37,345 nt of DNA from positions 1 to 37,345 of the forward strand of contig JAEUPP010000042.1 of NCBI GenBank assembly GCA_016790075.1, written 5' to 3'. Below, piece by piece: positions 8,019 through 15,864 of this stretch. Origin of the DNA: Rhodanobacteraceae bacterium (GTDB lineage: Bacteria; Pseudomonadota; Gammaproteobacteria; Xanthomonadales; Rhodanobacteraceae). Made by a program: the position numbers and the translations under genes. How positions within the stretch are numbered: the first letter of the stretch is position 1; each line of letters starts with the position of its first letter. The notes under the pieces were generated by a model. That model had not been told where the DNA came from. It did no database searches and saw only the letters and a list, made by a program, of their open reading frames with translations.

Positions 8019-8454
8019 AGATGCACGTGGGGCTGCTGCGACAAGAAACCGTACTTGTCCTCGATGGCAGTTGCCGGCGTCGGATGTTGTTTTCCGTGTC
8101 AAGAACCTGGCATGAGAACCGAGAACCTGGGAGCAAGAACCTAGAACCTGGTAGCGGAGAACCTGGAGAACCTAGAACCTGTAGAACCTGGGATAGAACC
8201 TGGGACACCCATCGAGAACCTGGCAGAGAACCTGGGACACCCATGAATATAGGTGGGGAGAACCTGGAACACCCATGAATATGGTAGTAATAACCTAGGA
8301 CACCCACAAATTTCACCCCACTACCCCGCCATTGTTCTACTACGCGGCAATGGGCTTATCCTCGGGTTTATCCTCGCGCGCCAACGAGTGGAAAATTTCA
8401 CTTCGCCCACAGTAGATTCTCGCTTGCGCGCTTCACGTGGCGCTGCCACCGGGC
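8019..8454. other. Gene-free region carrying the right REP-like array
   Basis: No gene is supported between soxR and the second RAYT. The middle is the array at 8103-8312. The remainder (8313-8454) holds only a short repeat, TTATCCTCG at about 8358 and 8371. Confidence 0.6.
8103..8312. repeat. REP-like degenerate array (right), inverted relative to the left array
   Basis: About twelve copies of GAACCTGG or GAACCTAG at irregular spacing (for example starts at 8103, 8123, 8137, 8144, 8159, 8168, 8175, 8184, 8196, 8216, 8228 and 8260). From 8196 on, several are extended to GGGACACCCATGAATAT (8234-8250, 8265-8281). The last form is CTAGGACACCCACAAATT at 8295-8312. This is the reverse complement of the ATATTCATGGGTGTCCCAGGTTC core of the left array, so the two arrays flank the soxR/MFS pair in inverted orientation. 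Confidence 0.87.
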
Positions 8455-9423
8455 TCACCGAACTTTCCCTAGCGACCTCGCAAACCCAATACCACACAGC
8501 CAGCGCTGACCAAGCGCTCTGGCGGTATCGACCAAGTCTTGCGCCTCGCCGACAACACGCCAATAACGCGAACCGATGGCCTTGACCCGCACCGGCCAGC
8601 GAGTCGCGTTCTTCTCTATCTGTTCGACGATCGCCGGCGTTGCTTCTGGAATCACTCCACAGTGGCCATCTCGCAGATGCCTGCCGGTCCATTCCAACAG
8701 CGCCAGATAGTCCTGCAATCGGATTTCCGGGAAAACTGGAGTGATCGTCGTGACTCGGGGTTGCATCACACAGGCCAGCAGCTGCGGGCGATACTTCGCT
8801 TCCTTAACCCGTCCGCAGACGCTGGTGTGTTGTTGATCCTCGATCTGGTGCTCAACGCCCGCCCGAATCGGGTTCAGGTCTACATAGGCCATCGCCGCCA
8901 GCAGTGCCTTTTCATCCTTCAATACCTGCGATTTGAAGCGTCCTTCCCAGAACCGTCCCTTGCAAAGGTCTTCCGCGTTTGCACGGCGGGCAATTGGTTC
9001 GACCAGACACTTCATCAGCCAGGACAGGCTACCCAGACGTTGGCGGATTATGCCGAGGCGAATCGAATCATTGATCAGCGACTGGCATTTCACCTCGAAA
9101 GCCGACGCGGTGCCGTCGCGCGGTGGAAACAGCTGTACCCAGCGTCGTGCAACGTCTTCGTCGCACCAGTGCACGGGAGCTAGCGGATCAACCTCCAGTA
9201 CCAGATGCAAGTGATTGCTCATCACCGCGTAGGCATGGATCGCGACGGCAAAGCACTGGCCTACGAGGGCGATCCTGTCCGTGACCCATTGCTTGCGATG
9301 CTCAAACGACATGCCGGTGTACTTGTCCTCACCACACAGCCACGCGCGGCGCACGCAGCGTTGTACGCAGTGGAATAGGCTACGTTCATTCGAAGAGACC
9401 AAGTGGGAGCGGGGCCGAGCCAT
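8455..9423 (-). CDS. RAYT (REP-associated IS200-like transposase), complete
   Basis: Y1/HUH superfamily transposase-like protein of 322 residues that is probably responsible for the REP-like repeats around it. The N-terminus has the typical FHCVQRCVRRAWLCG block; the HUH motif is HLH in MSNHLHLVLE; CKGRFWEGRFKSQ and YVDLNPIRAG follow. An extra C-terminal region of about 130 residues is shared with the first RAYT and is longer than in the E. coli protein. As in the other copy, no tyrosine is obvious on the helix LSWLMKCLVEPIARRAN, where the nucleophile is expected, so either the nucleophile lies elsewhere or strand cleavage is lost. The ATG has GGA about ten bases upstream. It is convergent with soxR across the right array. 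Confidence 0.9.
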   Translation of the reverse strand: MARPRSHLVSSNERSLFHCVQRCVRRAWLCGEDKYTGMSFEHRKQWVTDRIALVGQCFAVAIHAYAVMSNHLHLVLEVDPLAPVHWCDEDVARRWVQLFPPRDGTASAFEVKCQSLINDSIRLGIIRQRLGSLSWLMKCLVEPIARRANAEDLCKGRFWEGRFKSQVLKDEKALLAAMAYVDLNPIRAGVEHQIEDQQHTSVCGRVKEAKYRPQLLACVMQPRVTTITPVFPEIRLQDYLALLEWTGRHLRDGHCGVIPEATPAIVEQIEKNATRWPVRVKAIGSRYWRVVGEAQDLVDTARALGQRWLCGIGFARSLGKVR

Positions 9424-10069
9424 AGTTGCATTGTCCAGCGACTGCTTTGCAAGCGCATGCGAAAGTGTCCCGGCGGCGCATCGGACTATTCTGATTTATG
9501 CGTGGCCGCGTTTGTGTCAAGCATGGGGAATAGTACGCATGCTCACCTCACCTTTGTTGGCCGCGGCGCCGTGCGTGGCCCATTGCTCGCGCGGCCCATT
9601 GCTCGCCCATTGCCCATCGTCCAACCTGAACTTTGCAGGCAGGGATATGGACAGCTCGGCAGTCGCCGAGTTGTAGGAATTCGTCGTTCTGCCCGGCGAG
9701 TTCGGCCCCGGGCCACGCTTACGGAGCATCCGAGTCTTCTTCCACTGCTGCGGCGATCGACAATTTATATTACATATATGACTGCGAGAGCTGCTGAAAT
9801 TGTCAATACACCCGCCTATGGACGGAGCACGCTATTACTCCGCAGGTGTGCTCCTGCAGAAGGCGGGCGGCATGAAGAGCAGTGGCGATTCCAGGTATTC
9901 GGGATCGGGGCTTGTGCCGAAAACCTACTGTAAGGATCAGGTGCGACAACGATTTCGTTAGCACTCTGCGTTCAGGTTGGTCGGCACGCCGTGGTTAGTT
10001 CCCGGTATTGCCGATCCTATGCATTCATTTCGGGCCGCAACTCTTCGGCGGCTCCCGCAGGGGGAACTC
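9424..10069. other. Gene-free region with AT-rich island and nested stem-loop
   Basis: About 650 bases without a supported gene. It has a 16-base-period direct repeat of GGCCCATTGCTCGC (9577-9590, 9593-9606), an AT-rich stretch around 9755-9780 that may carry the promoter for the downstream lipoprotein gene, and a nested stem-loop at 9811-9867. Confidence 0.5.
9811..9867. other. Nested stem-loop with symmetric internal loop
   Basis: Outer stem CCCGCCT (9811-9817) with AGGCGGG (9861-9867), inner stem GGAGCAC (9824-9830) with GTGCTCC (9848-9854), both perfect 7-base pairs, separated by a 6x6 internal loop. The apical loop is 17 bases. It lies about 200 bases before the lipoprotein start. It could be part of a structured leader RNA or a palindromic repeat. 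Confidence 0.6.
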
Positions 10070-12634
10070 ATGCCGTTAACCTACAAATCTATTGCGTGGC
10101 CGTTGCTGGCCTGCGCCGTTGTTGCCGCCTGCAGCACGACGCCGACACTGCGGCAAAGGCAGGCGGGACCTGCCGGGCGGGAGGCACCAGCCTCTCCCGC
10201 GATAGCAATGCCGGTCCCAGCGGGGCCGTTCGTAGTCGATATGTCCCAGTTGGCTCAAACTGAGGCACTGAAGCCACGCACCGTGTCCAGCAAGGTGCCG
10301 ATGCAGAAGGACCAACCTTCTGACGACGAATCGATCTACACCAAGAAGCAGATCAGCGCTTTTCTGGAGCGCGCCCGCAACATGCCTGTCCAGGCCGGAA
10401 TCGACTACAAACAGGCTATTCCGCAAGAGCCCGCGGGCGCTGGGCAGACCTTTAACGTGCTCAAGTCCTTTGAGTCCGTCGACGCTACGCGCTGCTGCAC
10501 GGACTACGGCGATATTCTGGTGCCGACGGATTCACACATGATCGTCGGCCAGAGTCACATCGTGGTGGCGGTAAATTCGTCGGTAACGATTTACAGCAAG
10601 ACCGGGCAGATCGTCATTCCGACCGTCAGCGCAGAAGCGTTCTACCGTGTGACCGATTACTGTGAGGGGCCATTCGATCCCAGTGGTGACTACGACGAGG
10701 ATGCGGACCGTTATGTGCTGACCTACGTCGGCAAGGACTATGGTCGCTACTGCATAGCAGTCAGCCAGACCGGCGACCCGACGGGCCGCTGGAATCTGTA
10801 CGCCATCGATCCGCGTGTCCCCGGTACGCCGATGGAGAATTTTGACTACCAGCACACTGCAATCACCTCAACGCATCTGGTCGTCGGTGCCAACATCTTC
10901 AATCGCGGGGCCGGTTTCAAGACAGCGCGGGTATACGCTCTGAACAAGCAGCGCGCCTATGACGGACTGTTGCTGACGCCGCCGGCGACCAGGGATCTGC
11001 CAGGGGCGACGCCCTGGCCAGCATCTAACCACGTGCCGCTGCCCGCCGCAGGCGCCTATTTTGTCGCGGAGAAACCCGGAGGAGAGGGCAACGTCTATAC
11101 GCTCTGGCGCTGGAGCAACCCTTCCGATGCAAACACCATGCAGGCGCTGGGTGACATCAACCTGCGTGGTGCGGGAGCGGCAGCGGAGTTTCCGCTGCGC
11201 CCTTCCCAGTTAGGCACGGACTACCAGCTTGATAGTGGCGATTTCCGGCCACTGGATGTGGAATGGCGCAACGGCCGAGTCTGGATGTTGCACTCGCTCT
11301 CTTGCAATCCGCCGGGCGGAGAACCACAAACGTGCTTGCGCTGGGCCGAGGTCAATCCCGCAGGTCCCGCAGTGGTGCAGTCCGGCACACTGGCGATAGC
11401 CGGACGCTCAATTCTGTACGGCAATCTGGCGGTGAACACGCATAACGACATGGCCGTTGGCTTTGGTGTGAGTGGCCCTGGCTACTGGCCCAGCCAGATG
11501 GTCGCAGGACGTCTTGCCGGCGATGCCCCTGGAACCTTGCGCAGCCCGGTCGTGATTCGCGCGGGCGACCTTCCCTACCGCAGTTTCGAGAATTCGCCGG
11601 TGGTGCGCTGGGGTGACTACTCGGCAGCTGTCCCGGATCCGGACGGCAATACGATCTGGTACGTCGGCCAGTACTCAAAGGGCGGGATGCCGGCGCCCTA
11701 TGACTACGCCAGCAAGAAAGGCAACTGGGGAACACATGTGGTTCAGGTGGGCTTTGGCGCTCCTGACAAATTGTTCAGTGACAATTTTGGCCGTGATCCG
11801 GCCTCGATGGCCGTACATACCCTGATCAATCAGGAGGAAGCAGATACAGGGCCAGGCGCTACCGTACTGCAGTTTGACGAATTCCGTGTGCGCTATGTCG
11901 TGCGCAATACCGGCAGGCAGTCGCTGAGCGGCATCAATGTCGTCGACACGACACTCGGCGCCGCGGTTTGTCAGGGCACGGGAGCGCTGGCACCGGGCGA
12001 GTCGCGCGTCTGCTCGTCCGCGATACAGACCTCAGGCTCTGCCGGCGCCACCTATACCGCAAACTACACCGCAGTCGCCGACGATGGCACCGTGCTGCAG
12101 GCAAGCAACTCAGCAATCCTGCAGCCAGGGTTCAACCCGGTGCCGGGTATCCGCTGCACGCAGGTTGGTGGTATCGGATGCCCGCAGCCCCTGGCCGATG
12201 CCCAAGGTGAGTGCGCGGTGGGCGGGTCGGGTGAGCGTTCGGTCACCTCGACGATGAGTGTCAGCAGTTGCGCCAACATCACCAAGGCGCGGGTCGGTCT
12301 CAATATCAACCACACCTACGTCGGGGACATGGTTATCACATTGCGTGGCCCTACCGGTGTTGAGCGGCGTCTGTTTTTTGCACCGCGAGACGGCAACAAC
12401 AACTGCGAGCAGGACAACGTCCGCATGGTGCTCGACGATGCAGCGGCGACTCTGGTCGATTCGGGTTGTGCCGAAGCCTCACCATCGTTCCTGGGCAACT
12501 ACCGGCCGAGCCAGCCACTCTCCGCATTCAACGGCCTCAGTGGCAACGGTACCTGGACCTTGACCATTACCGACGTATGCCCGAACGACACAGGGTCACT
12601 CAACAACTGGTCGTTGGACCTTACCTGCAACTGA
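10070..12634 (+). CDS. Large predicted lipoprotein with C-terminal P domain
   Basis: Predicted lipoprotein of 854 residues. The signal peptide ends in lipobox VAAC (Cys21). ATG at 10070 is chosen because AGGGGGAA lies just upstream and the lipobox then falls at the usual distance; an upstream ATG at 9977 would add 31 non-signal-like residues. Residues about 120-560 form an unrecognised region with cysteine pairs and an acidic, possibly calcium-binding patch (DPSGDYDEDADRY). Residues about 600-690 look like an Ig-like/DUF11-type repeat (RYVVRNTGRQSLSGINVVD). The last 130 residues are a proprotein-convertase P/Homo B domain (HTYVGDMVITLRGPTG, LSGNGTWTLTITD, LNNWSLDL). P domains usually follow subtilisin-type protease domains, but I see no catalytic Asp-His-Ser motifs here. 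Function unknown; probably cell surface or periplasmic. Confidence 0.8.
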   Translation: MPLTYKSIAWPLLACAVVAACSTTPTLRQRQAGPAGREAPASPAIAMPVPAGPFVVDMSQLAQTEALKPRTVSSKVPMQKDQPSDDESIYTKKQISAFLERARNMPVQAGIDYKQAIPQEPAGAGQTFNVLKSFESVDATRCCTDYGDILVPTDSHMIVGQSHIVVAVNSSVTIYSKTGQIVIPTVSAEAFYRVTDYCEGPFDPSGDYDEDADRYVLTYVGKDYGRYCIAVSQTGDPTGRWNLYAIDPRVPGTPMENFDYQHTAITSTHLVVGANIFNRGAGFKTARVYALNKQRAYDGLLLTPPATRDLPGATPWPASNHVPLPAAGAYFVAEKPGGEGNVYTLWRWSNPSDANTMQALGDINLRGAGAAAEFPLRPSQLGTDYQLDSGDFRPLDVEWRNGRVWMLHSLSCNPPGGEPQTCLRWAEVNPAGPAVVQSGTLAIAGRSILYGNLAVNTHNDMAVGFGVSGPGYWPSQMVAGRLAGDAPGTLRSPVVIRAGDLPYRSFENSPVVRWGDYSAAVPDPDGNTIWYVGQYSKGGMPAPYDYASKKGNWGTHVVQVGFGAPDKLFSDNFGRDPASMAVHTLINQEEADTGPGATVLQFDEFRVRYVVRNTGRQSLSGINVVDTTLGAAVCQGTGALAPGESRVCSSAIQTSGSAGATYTANYTAVADDGTVLQASNSAILQPGFNPVPGIRCTQVGGIGCPQPLADAQGECAVGGSGERSVTSTMSVSSCANITKARVGLNINHTYVGDMVITLRGPTGVERRLFFAPRDGNNNCEQDNVRMVLDDAAATLVDSGCAEASPSFLGNYRPSQPLSAFNGLSGNGTWTLTITDVCPNDTGSLNNWSLDLTCN

Positions 12635-12640
12635 GCAGTG

Positions 12641-12669
12641 ACGGCCTGCCAACATCCCCGGCAGGCCGT
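12641..12669 (+). terminator. Hairpin 7 bases after the P-domain lipoprotein gene
   Basis: Perfect 10-base stem ACGGCCTGCC / GGCAGGCCGT with a 9-base loop, starting seven bases past the stop codon. There is no T-run after it, so termination efficiency is uncertain. Confidence 0.65.
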
Positions 12670-12693
12670 ATACGGCTTGAGAACCGAGTAAAC

Positions 12694-12745
12694 GGCCGGA
12701 AAGCGTGGCCCTCCCTCCGGGCTCCCCCCGCTGCGCTTTCCGGCC
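12694..12745. repeat. 12-base perfect inverted repeat between convergent genes
   Basis: GGCCGGAAAGCG (12694-12705) and CGCTTTCCGGCC (12734-12745) around a 28-base loop. It lies between the convergent P-domain gene and moeB. A third stem, CGGAGCGA/TCGCTCCG at 12816-12823 and 12850-12857, follows. It may act as a bidirectional terminator or be a copy of a dispersed palindrome. Confidence 0.65.
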
Positions 12746-12878
12746 TTCTACCGAACCACTTTGCCGTGGCTTCGATCGCTACGCCGAACGCTAGGTCTGA
12801 ACCATTTCATGTGCCCGGAGCGACTGCCCCGCAAAAGGTGGCTTGCGTATCGCTCCGAGCCAGCAAAGGCCGTTTCCT

Positions 12879-14042
12879 TCATCCCGCGCAAATCTGCGCA
12901 ATATCCTCATAGCCGTGAAACACCGCATCCCGACCGCAGCCTGGACAGGCGGGATCGCGCCCCAGACGCAGTTCGCGGAAACTGGCGGCGAGGGCGTCGT
13001 AGCACAGCAGGCGCCCGATCAGCGGGCTACCGCGGCCCAGCAGCAGCTTGATCGCCTCGGCTGCCTGCAGCAGGCCGATCACACCCGGCAGCACGCCGAG
13101 CACGCCGGCTTCGGCGCAGTTGGGTGCATCGGCTGCATTGGGTGGTTCGGGAAACAGGCAGCGGTAACACGGCGATTCGGCCCTGCGCGCGTCGAATACG
13201 CTGACCTGTCCGGTGAAGCGGTGCACGGCGCCGTAGACCAGCGGCAGCGCCAGGCGGCGGCAGGCGGCGTCGAGCAGATAACGCGTCGGAAAATTGTCGG
13301 CACCGTCGATCACCACATCCGCAGTGGCAATACAGCGCTCGACGTTGGCGGCCAGCACACGTTCACTGATGAGTTCGATCTGAATCCGCGGGTTCAGCGC
13401 CAGCAGCGCCATGCGCGCGGACTCGGTCTTGTACATACCGACTCGGGCGTCGGCGTGGACGACCTGCCGCTGCAGGTTGGACCGTTCGACGCGATCGTCA
13501 TCAACCAGGCGCAGGTGGCCGACGCCGGCAGCCGCCAGATACAACGCGGCTGGTGAGCCCAGACCACCGGCACCGATCAGCACCACACGTGATGCGCCCA
13601 GCCGCGCCTGGCCGTCGACGCCGACTTCGGGCAGCAGCAGATGGCGTGAGTAACGCTCGCTGCTGTCAGCATCCAGCGCGCCGCGCTGTACCGGCAATCC
13701 AGCCGCTAGCCAGGCCGCGTAACCGCCGCTGACCGAGGCCACGTTGCAATAGCCAAGCTGGCGCAAGGTATCCGCTGCGAACAGCGACCGCTGCCCACTG
13801 CCGCAAAGCGCCAATACACGTGCATGGCGATCCGGCACCTGTTCGCCGATGCGCAGCTCGAGAAAACCGCGGGATAGCCCCAGTGCGCCCTGCGGTGTGC
13901 CCGGCGCACGCTCCGCATCCTCACGCACGTCGACCAGCACCGCACCAGCAGAACACTCGCGCGCGGCTGCCTCGGCACTGACTTCCTCGATGCGCTCACG
14001 CAATTCCGCCAGCAGTTGATCGCGAAGAATCGGCGCAGTCAT
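12879..14042 (-). CDS. moeB: Molybdopterin-synthase adenylyltransferase with N-terminal rhodanese domain
   Basis: E1-like enzyme that adenylates the C-terminus of MoaD for molybdopterin dithiolene formation. 387 residues. An N-terminal rhodanese domain (residues about 1-125) carries the persulfide loop ALCGSGQRS. The ThiF/MoeB domain follows: ERYSRHLLLPEVG entry motif, ATP loop GAGGLGSPAALYLAAAGVG, DNFPTRYLLD, and two zinc C-x2-C pairs (CYRC, CPGC). In MOCS3 and MoeZ the rhodanese domain is C-terminal, so this order is reversed. The fusion suggests that the protein also supplies sulfur. ATG at 14042 lies eight bases after the moeA stop and uses a TGAGGA ribosome-binding site formed by that stop. 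Last gene of the der-mobA-moeA-moeB run. Confidence 0.9.
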   Translation of the reverse strand: MTAPILRDQLLAELRERIEEVSAEAAARECSAGAVLVDVREDAERAPGTPQGALGLSRGFLELRIGEQVPDRHARVLALCGSGQRSLFAADTLRQLGYCNVASVSGGYAAWLAAGLPVQRGALDADSSERYSRHLLLPEVGVDGQARLGASRVVLIGAGGLGSPAALYLAAAGVGHLRLVDDDRVERSNLQRQVVHADARVGMYKTESARMALLALNPRIQIELISERVLAANVERCIATADVVIDGADNFPTRYLLDAACRRLALPLVYGAVHRFTGQVSVFDARRAESPCYRCLFPEPPNAADAPNCAEAGVLGVLPGVIGLLQAAEAIKLLLGRGSPLIGRLLCYDALAASFRELRLGRDPACPGCGRDAVFHGYEDIAQICAG

Positions 14043-14050
14043 GGCAATCC

Positions 14051-15295
14051 TCAGGATAACGGCACAATTTCGACGCAGTCGCCGGCCGCCAGCGTCTGCA
14101 CGTCCTCGCTGAGCACGACCAGGCAGTCCGCCTCCGCGACACTGCGCAGCACCCCGGAACCCTGGCGCGGAAACGGCGTGACCCAGAGCGTGCCGTCGGC
14201 CCGGCATTCACGAGCAGCGCGCAGAAACTCCGCGCGCTGATGAGTCTTGCGCCAAGGCTGGGCCAGGCGCGCAAACCAGCGCGGCGTCTGCGCTGGATCG
14301 CGCCCCGCCCAGACTTCCAGCGCCGGCTTCACGACCAGTTGGAACGTCGCAATGCAGGACACTGGATTGCCCGGCAGCGAAAACACCAGTGCCGAGCCGA
14401 TGGCGCCAAACAGCAGCGGCATGCCCGGCCTCATGCGCACCTTCCAGAAATCCACAATACCAATCTGCGCCAGCAGCCGCGGCAGAAAATCCGCCTCGCC
14501 CGCTGACACCCCGCCACAACTGACTACCAGATCAGCCTCCGCTGCGGCGCGCTGCAATGCGCTGCTCAACGCGACCGGGTCGTCGCGCACATGCTCGTGC
14601 CGCAGCAGTACGACGCCCGCTTCACGCAGCATCGCGCTCAGGCTGTAATGGTTGGAGTTATAGACCTGGCCGAATTCAAGCGCTTCACCCGGTGCGATGA
14701 TCTCGTCGCCGGTAGTCAGCAGCACAGCGCGCGGCGCGCGGAATACTTCGACCTCGGCGTACCCGAACGAGGCCAGCACGCCCAGCCGCGCCGGCGTAAG
14801 CCGCTGCCCGGCGCTGAACGCCACTTCGCCGCAGCGGAAATCTTCACCCGCCGCGCGGGTGTTGGCCCCGGCGTTCTCGCCAGCAGCAATGGCCACCTCT
14901 GCACCGACCACGCGGGCGTTTTCCTTGATGACGACAGTGTCGGTGCCGCGCGGCAATGCAGCCCCGGTCGTGATGCGCACGCATTCGCCGCTGGCGACAG
15001 CGATATCGCGGCTGTCACCAGCGAGGCGGGTCGCAACCAGACGCAACCATCGCTCGCCTTCGCTTGGCAGATCGACGCCACGCAGGGCAAACCCGTCCAT
15101 GGCCGAATTTACAAACGCCGGCACGTCGATGGGGGCTGATACCGTTATCGCCAGTGCCCGGCCCAAGGCAGCATCCAGCGCAATCGTTTCGCGGTCTAGC
15201 TCGCGATTCCGCGCCCGCACGATCACCCGCTCCCGCGCCTGGGCCACGCTGAGCAAATCGGCCACGGGCGCCGATGCCGGATCAACCACCTGCAT
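14051..15295 (-). CDS. moeA: Molybdopterin molybdenumtransferase MoeA
   Basis: Inserts molybdate into adenylated molybdopterin, cytoplasmic. 414 residues, normal for the family. The N-terminal MoeA block is seen in VPAFVNSAMDGFALR; the MoCF-binding domain in AVLLTTGDEIIAPGEALEFGQVYNSN and VVSCGGVSAGEADF; then GKPLLFG-like MRPGMPLLFG and LPGNPVSC; and a C-terminal beta-barrel domain ends the protein. A strong GGAGGA ribosome-binding site lies eight bases before the ATG, inside the end of mobA; the two genes overlap by 14 bases. Confidence 0.95.
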   Translation of the reverse strand: MQVVDPASAPVADLLSVAQARERVIVRARNRELDRETIALDAALGRALAITVSAPIDVPAFVNSAMDGFALRGVDLPSEGERWLRLVATRLAGDSRDIAVASGECVRITTGAALPRGTDTVVIKENARVVGAEVAIAAGENAGANTRAAGEDFRCGEVAFSAGQRLTPARLGVLASFGYAEVEVFRAPRAVLLTTGDEIIAPGEALEFGQVYNSNHYSLSAMLREAGVVLLRHEHVRDDPVALSSALQRAAAEADLVVSCGGVSAGEADFLPRLLAQIGIVDFWKVRMRPGMPLLFGAIGSALVFSLPGNPVSCIATFQLVVKPALEVWAGRDPAQTPRWFARLAQPWRKTHQRAEFLRAARECRADGTLWVTPFPRQGSGVLRSVAEADCLVVLSEDVQTLAAGDCVEIVPLS

Positions 15296-15857
15296 TACTG
15301 AAATCCTCCGCCGTATTCAGATTCATGAAACGCCCGGGGCTGTCGCTGAAATCGAGCTCGCGCAAATGGTGCCTGTCCTGCCAGCGCCAGACCGGCCCAT
15401 CGCCGATTTCATCCGGCCATTCGACGCGGTCGCGCCGGTACAGCGCAAACAGTGGCTGCCGCCGCAGGCCGTCGTGAGCCACGACGACATCGGCATCGCC
15501 ACGGCCTTGCCATAGCCGCTCGAACAGATCCGTGCCGAGTTGGGGGCTGTCGACCGGCACCACAAGCAGCCAGTCAGCGACGCTGGCACGCAGCGCAGCA
15601 GCTATGCCTTCCAGCGGTCCGCGATAGCCGCCGCGGGCGTCGCTGCAGACACGGCCATACCGGCGGTAAGTGTCGAGATGGCGATTGGCGACGATAAGTA
15701 CGTCGCGGAACGAAGGGCGCAGCGCATCGACTACAGCCGCGATCAGCGGCCGTCCACGCCACAGCACCAGTCCTTTGTCGACGCCGCCGAGACGCTGCGC
15801 TTGTCCCCCGGCCAGAACAGCCGCCGCAACGGTTTCGCTGCGCGCCGGTATCGTCAC
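15282..15857 (-). CDS. mobA: Molybdenum cofactor guanylyltransferase MobA
   Basis: Transfers GMP from GTP to molybdenum cofactor to make the guanine dinucleotide form used by DMSO-reductase-family enzymes. 191 residues. The nucleotide-binding loop LAGGQAQRLGGVDKGL is near the N-terminus; PLEGIAAAL and the metal-binding VVPVDSPQL follow. It starts with GTG seven bases after the der stop; an ATG nearby is out of frame. Overlap with moeA indicates coupled translation. Together the three genes cover adenylation, metal insertion and nucleotide attachment, while moaA-E and mogA are not in the window. Confidence 0.93.
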   Translation of the reverse strand: MTIPARSETVAAAVLAGGQAQRLGGVDKGLVLWRGRPLIAAVVDALRPSFRDVLIVANRHLDTYRRYGRVCSDARGGYRGPLEGIAAALRASVADWLLVVPVDSPQLGTDLFERLWQGRGDADVVVAHDGLRRQPLFALYRRDRVEWPDEIGDGPVWRWQDRHHLRELDFSDSPGRFMNLNTAEDFSNAGG

Positions 15858-15864
15858 GGCATCG

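Noticed and set aside
8103-8312. CRISPR array
   Set aside because: Repeat units are 7-32 bases apart, highly degenerate and have no unique spacers of constant length; there are no cas genes.
821-8455. Composite transposon formed by the two inverted RAYT genes
   Set aside because: The two RAYT genes are only about three quarters identical, RAYTs are not known to mobilise neighbouring genes, and no matched ends or target duplication are visible.
9403-9933. 176-residue plus-strand frame before the P-domain gene
   Set aside because: No family motif, starts inside the RAYT gene, and covers the nested stem-loop; composition is not gene-like.
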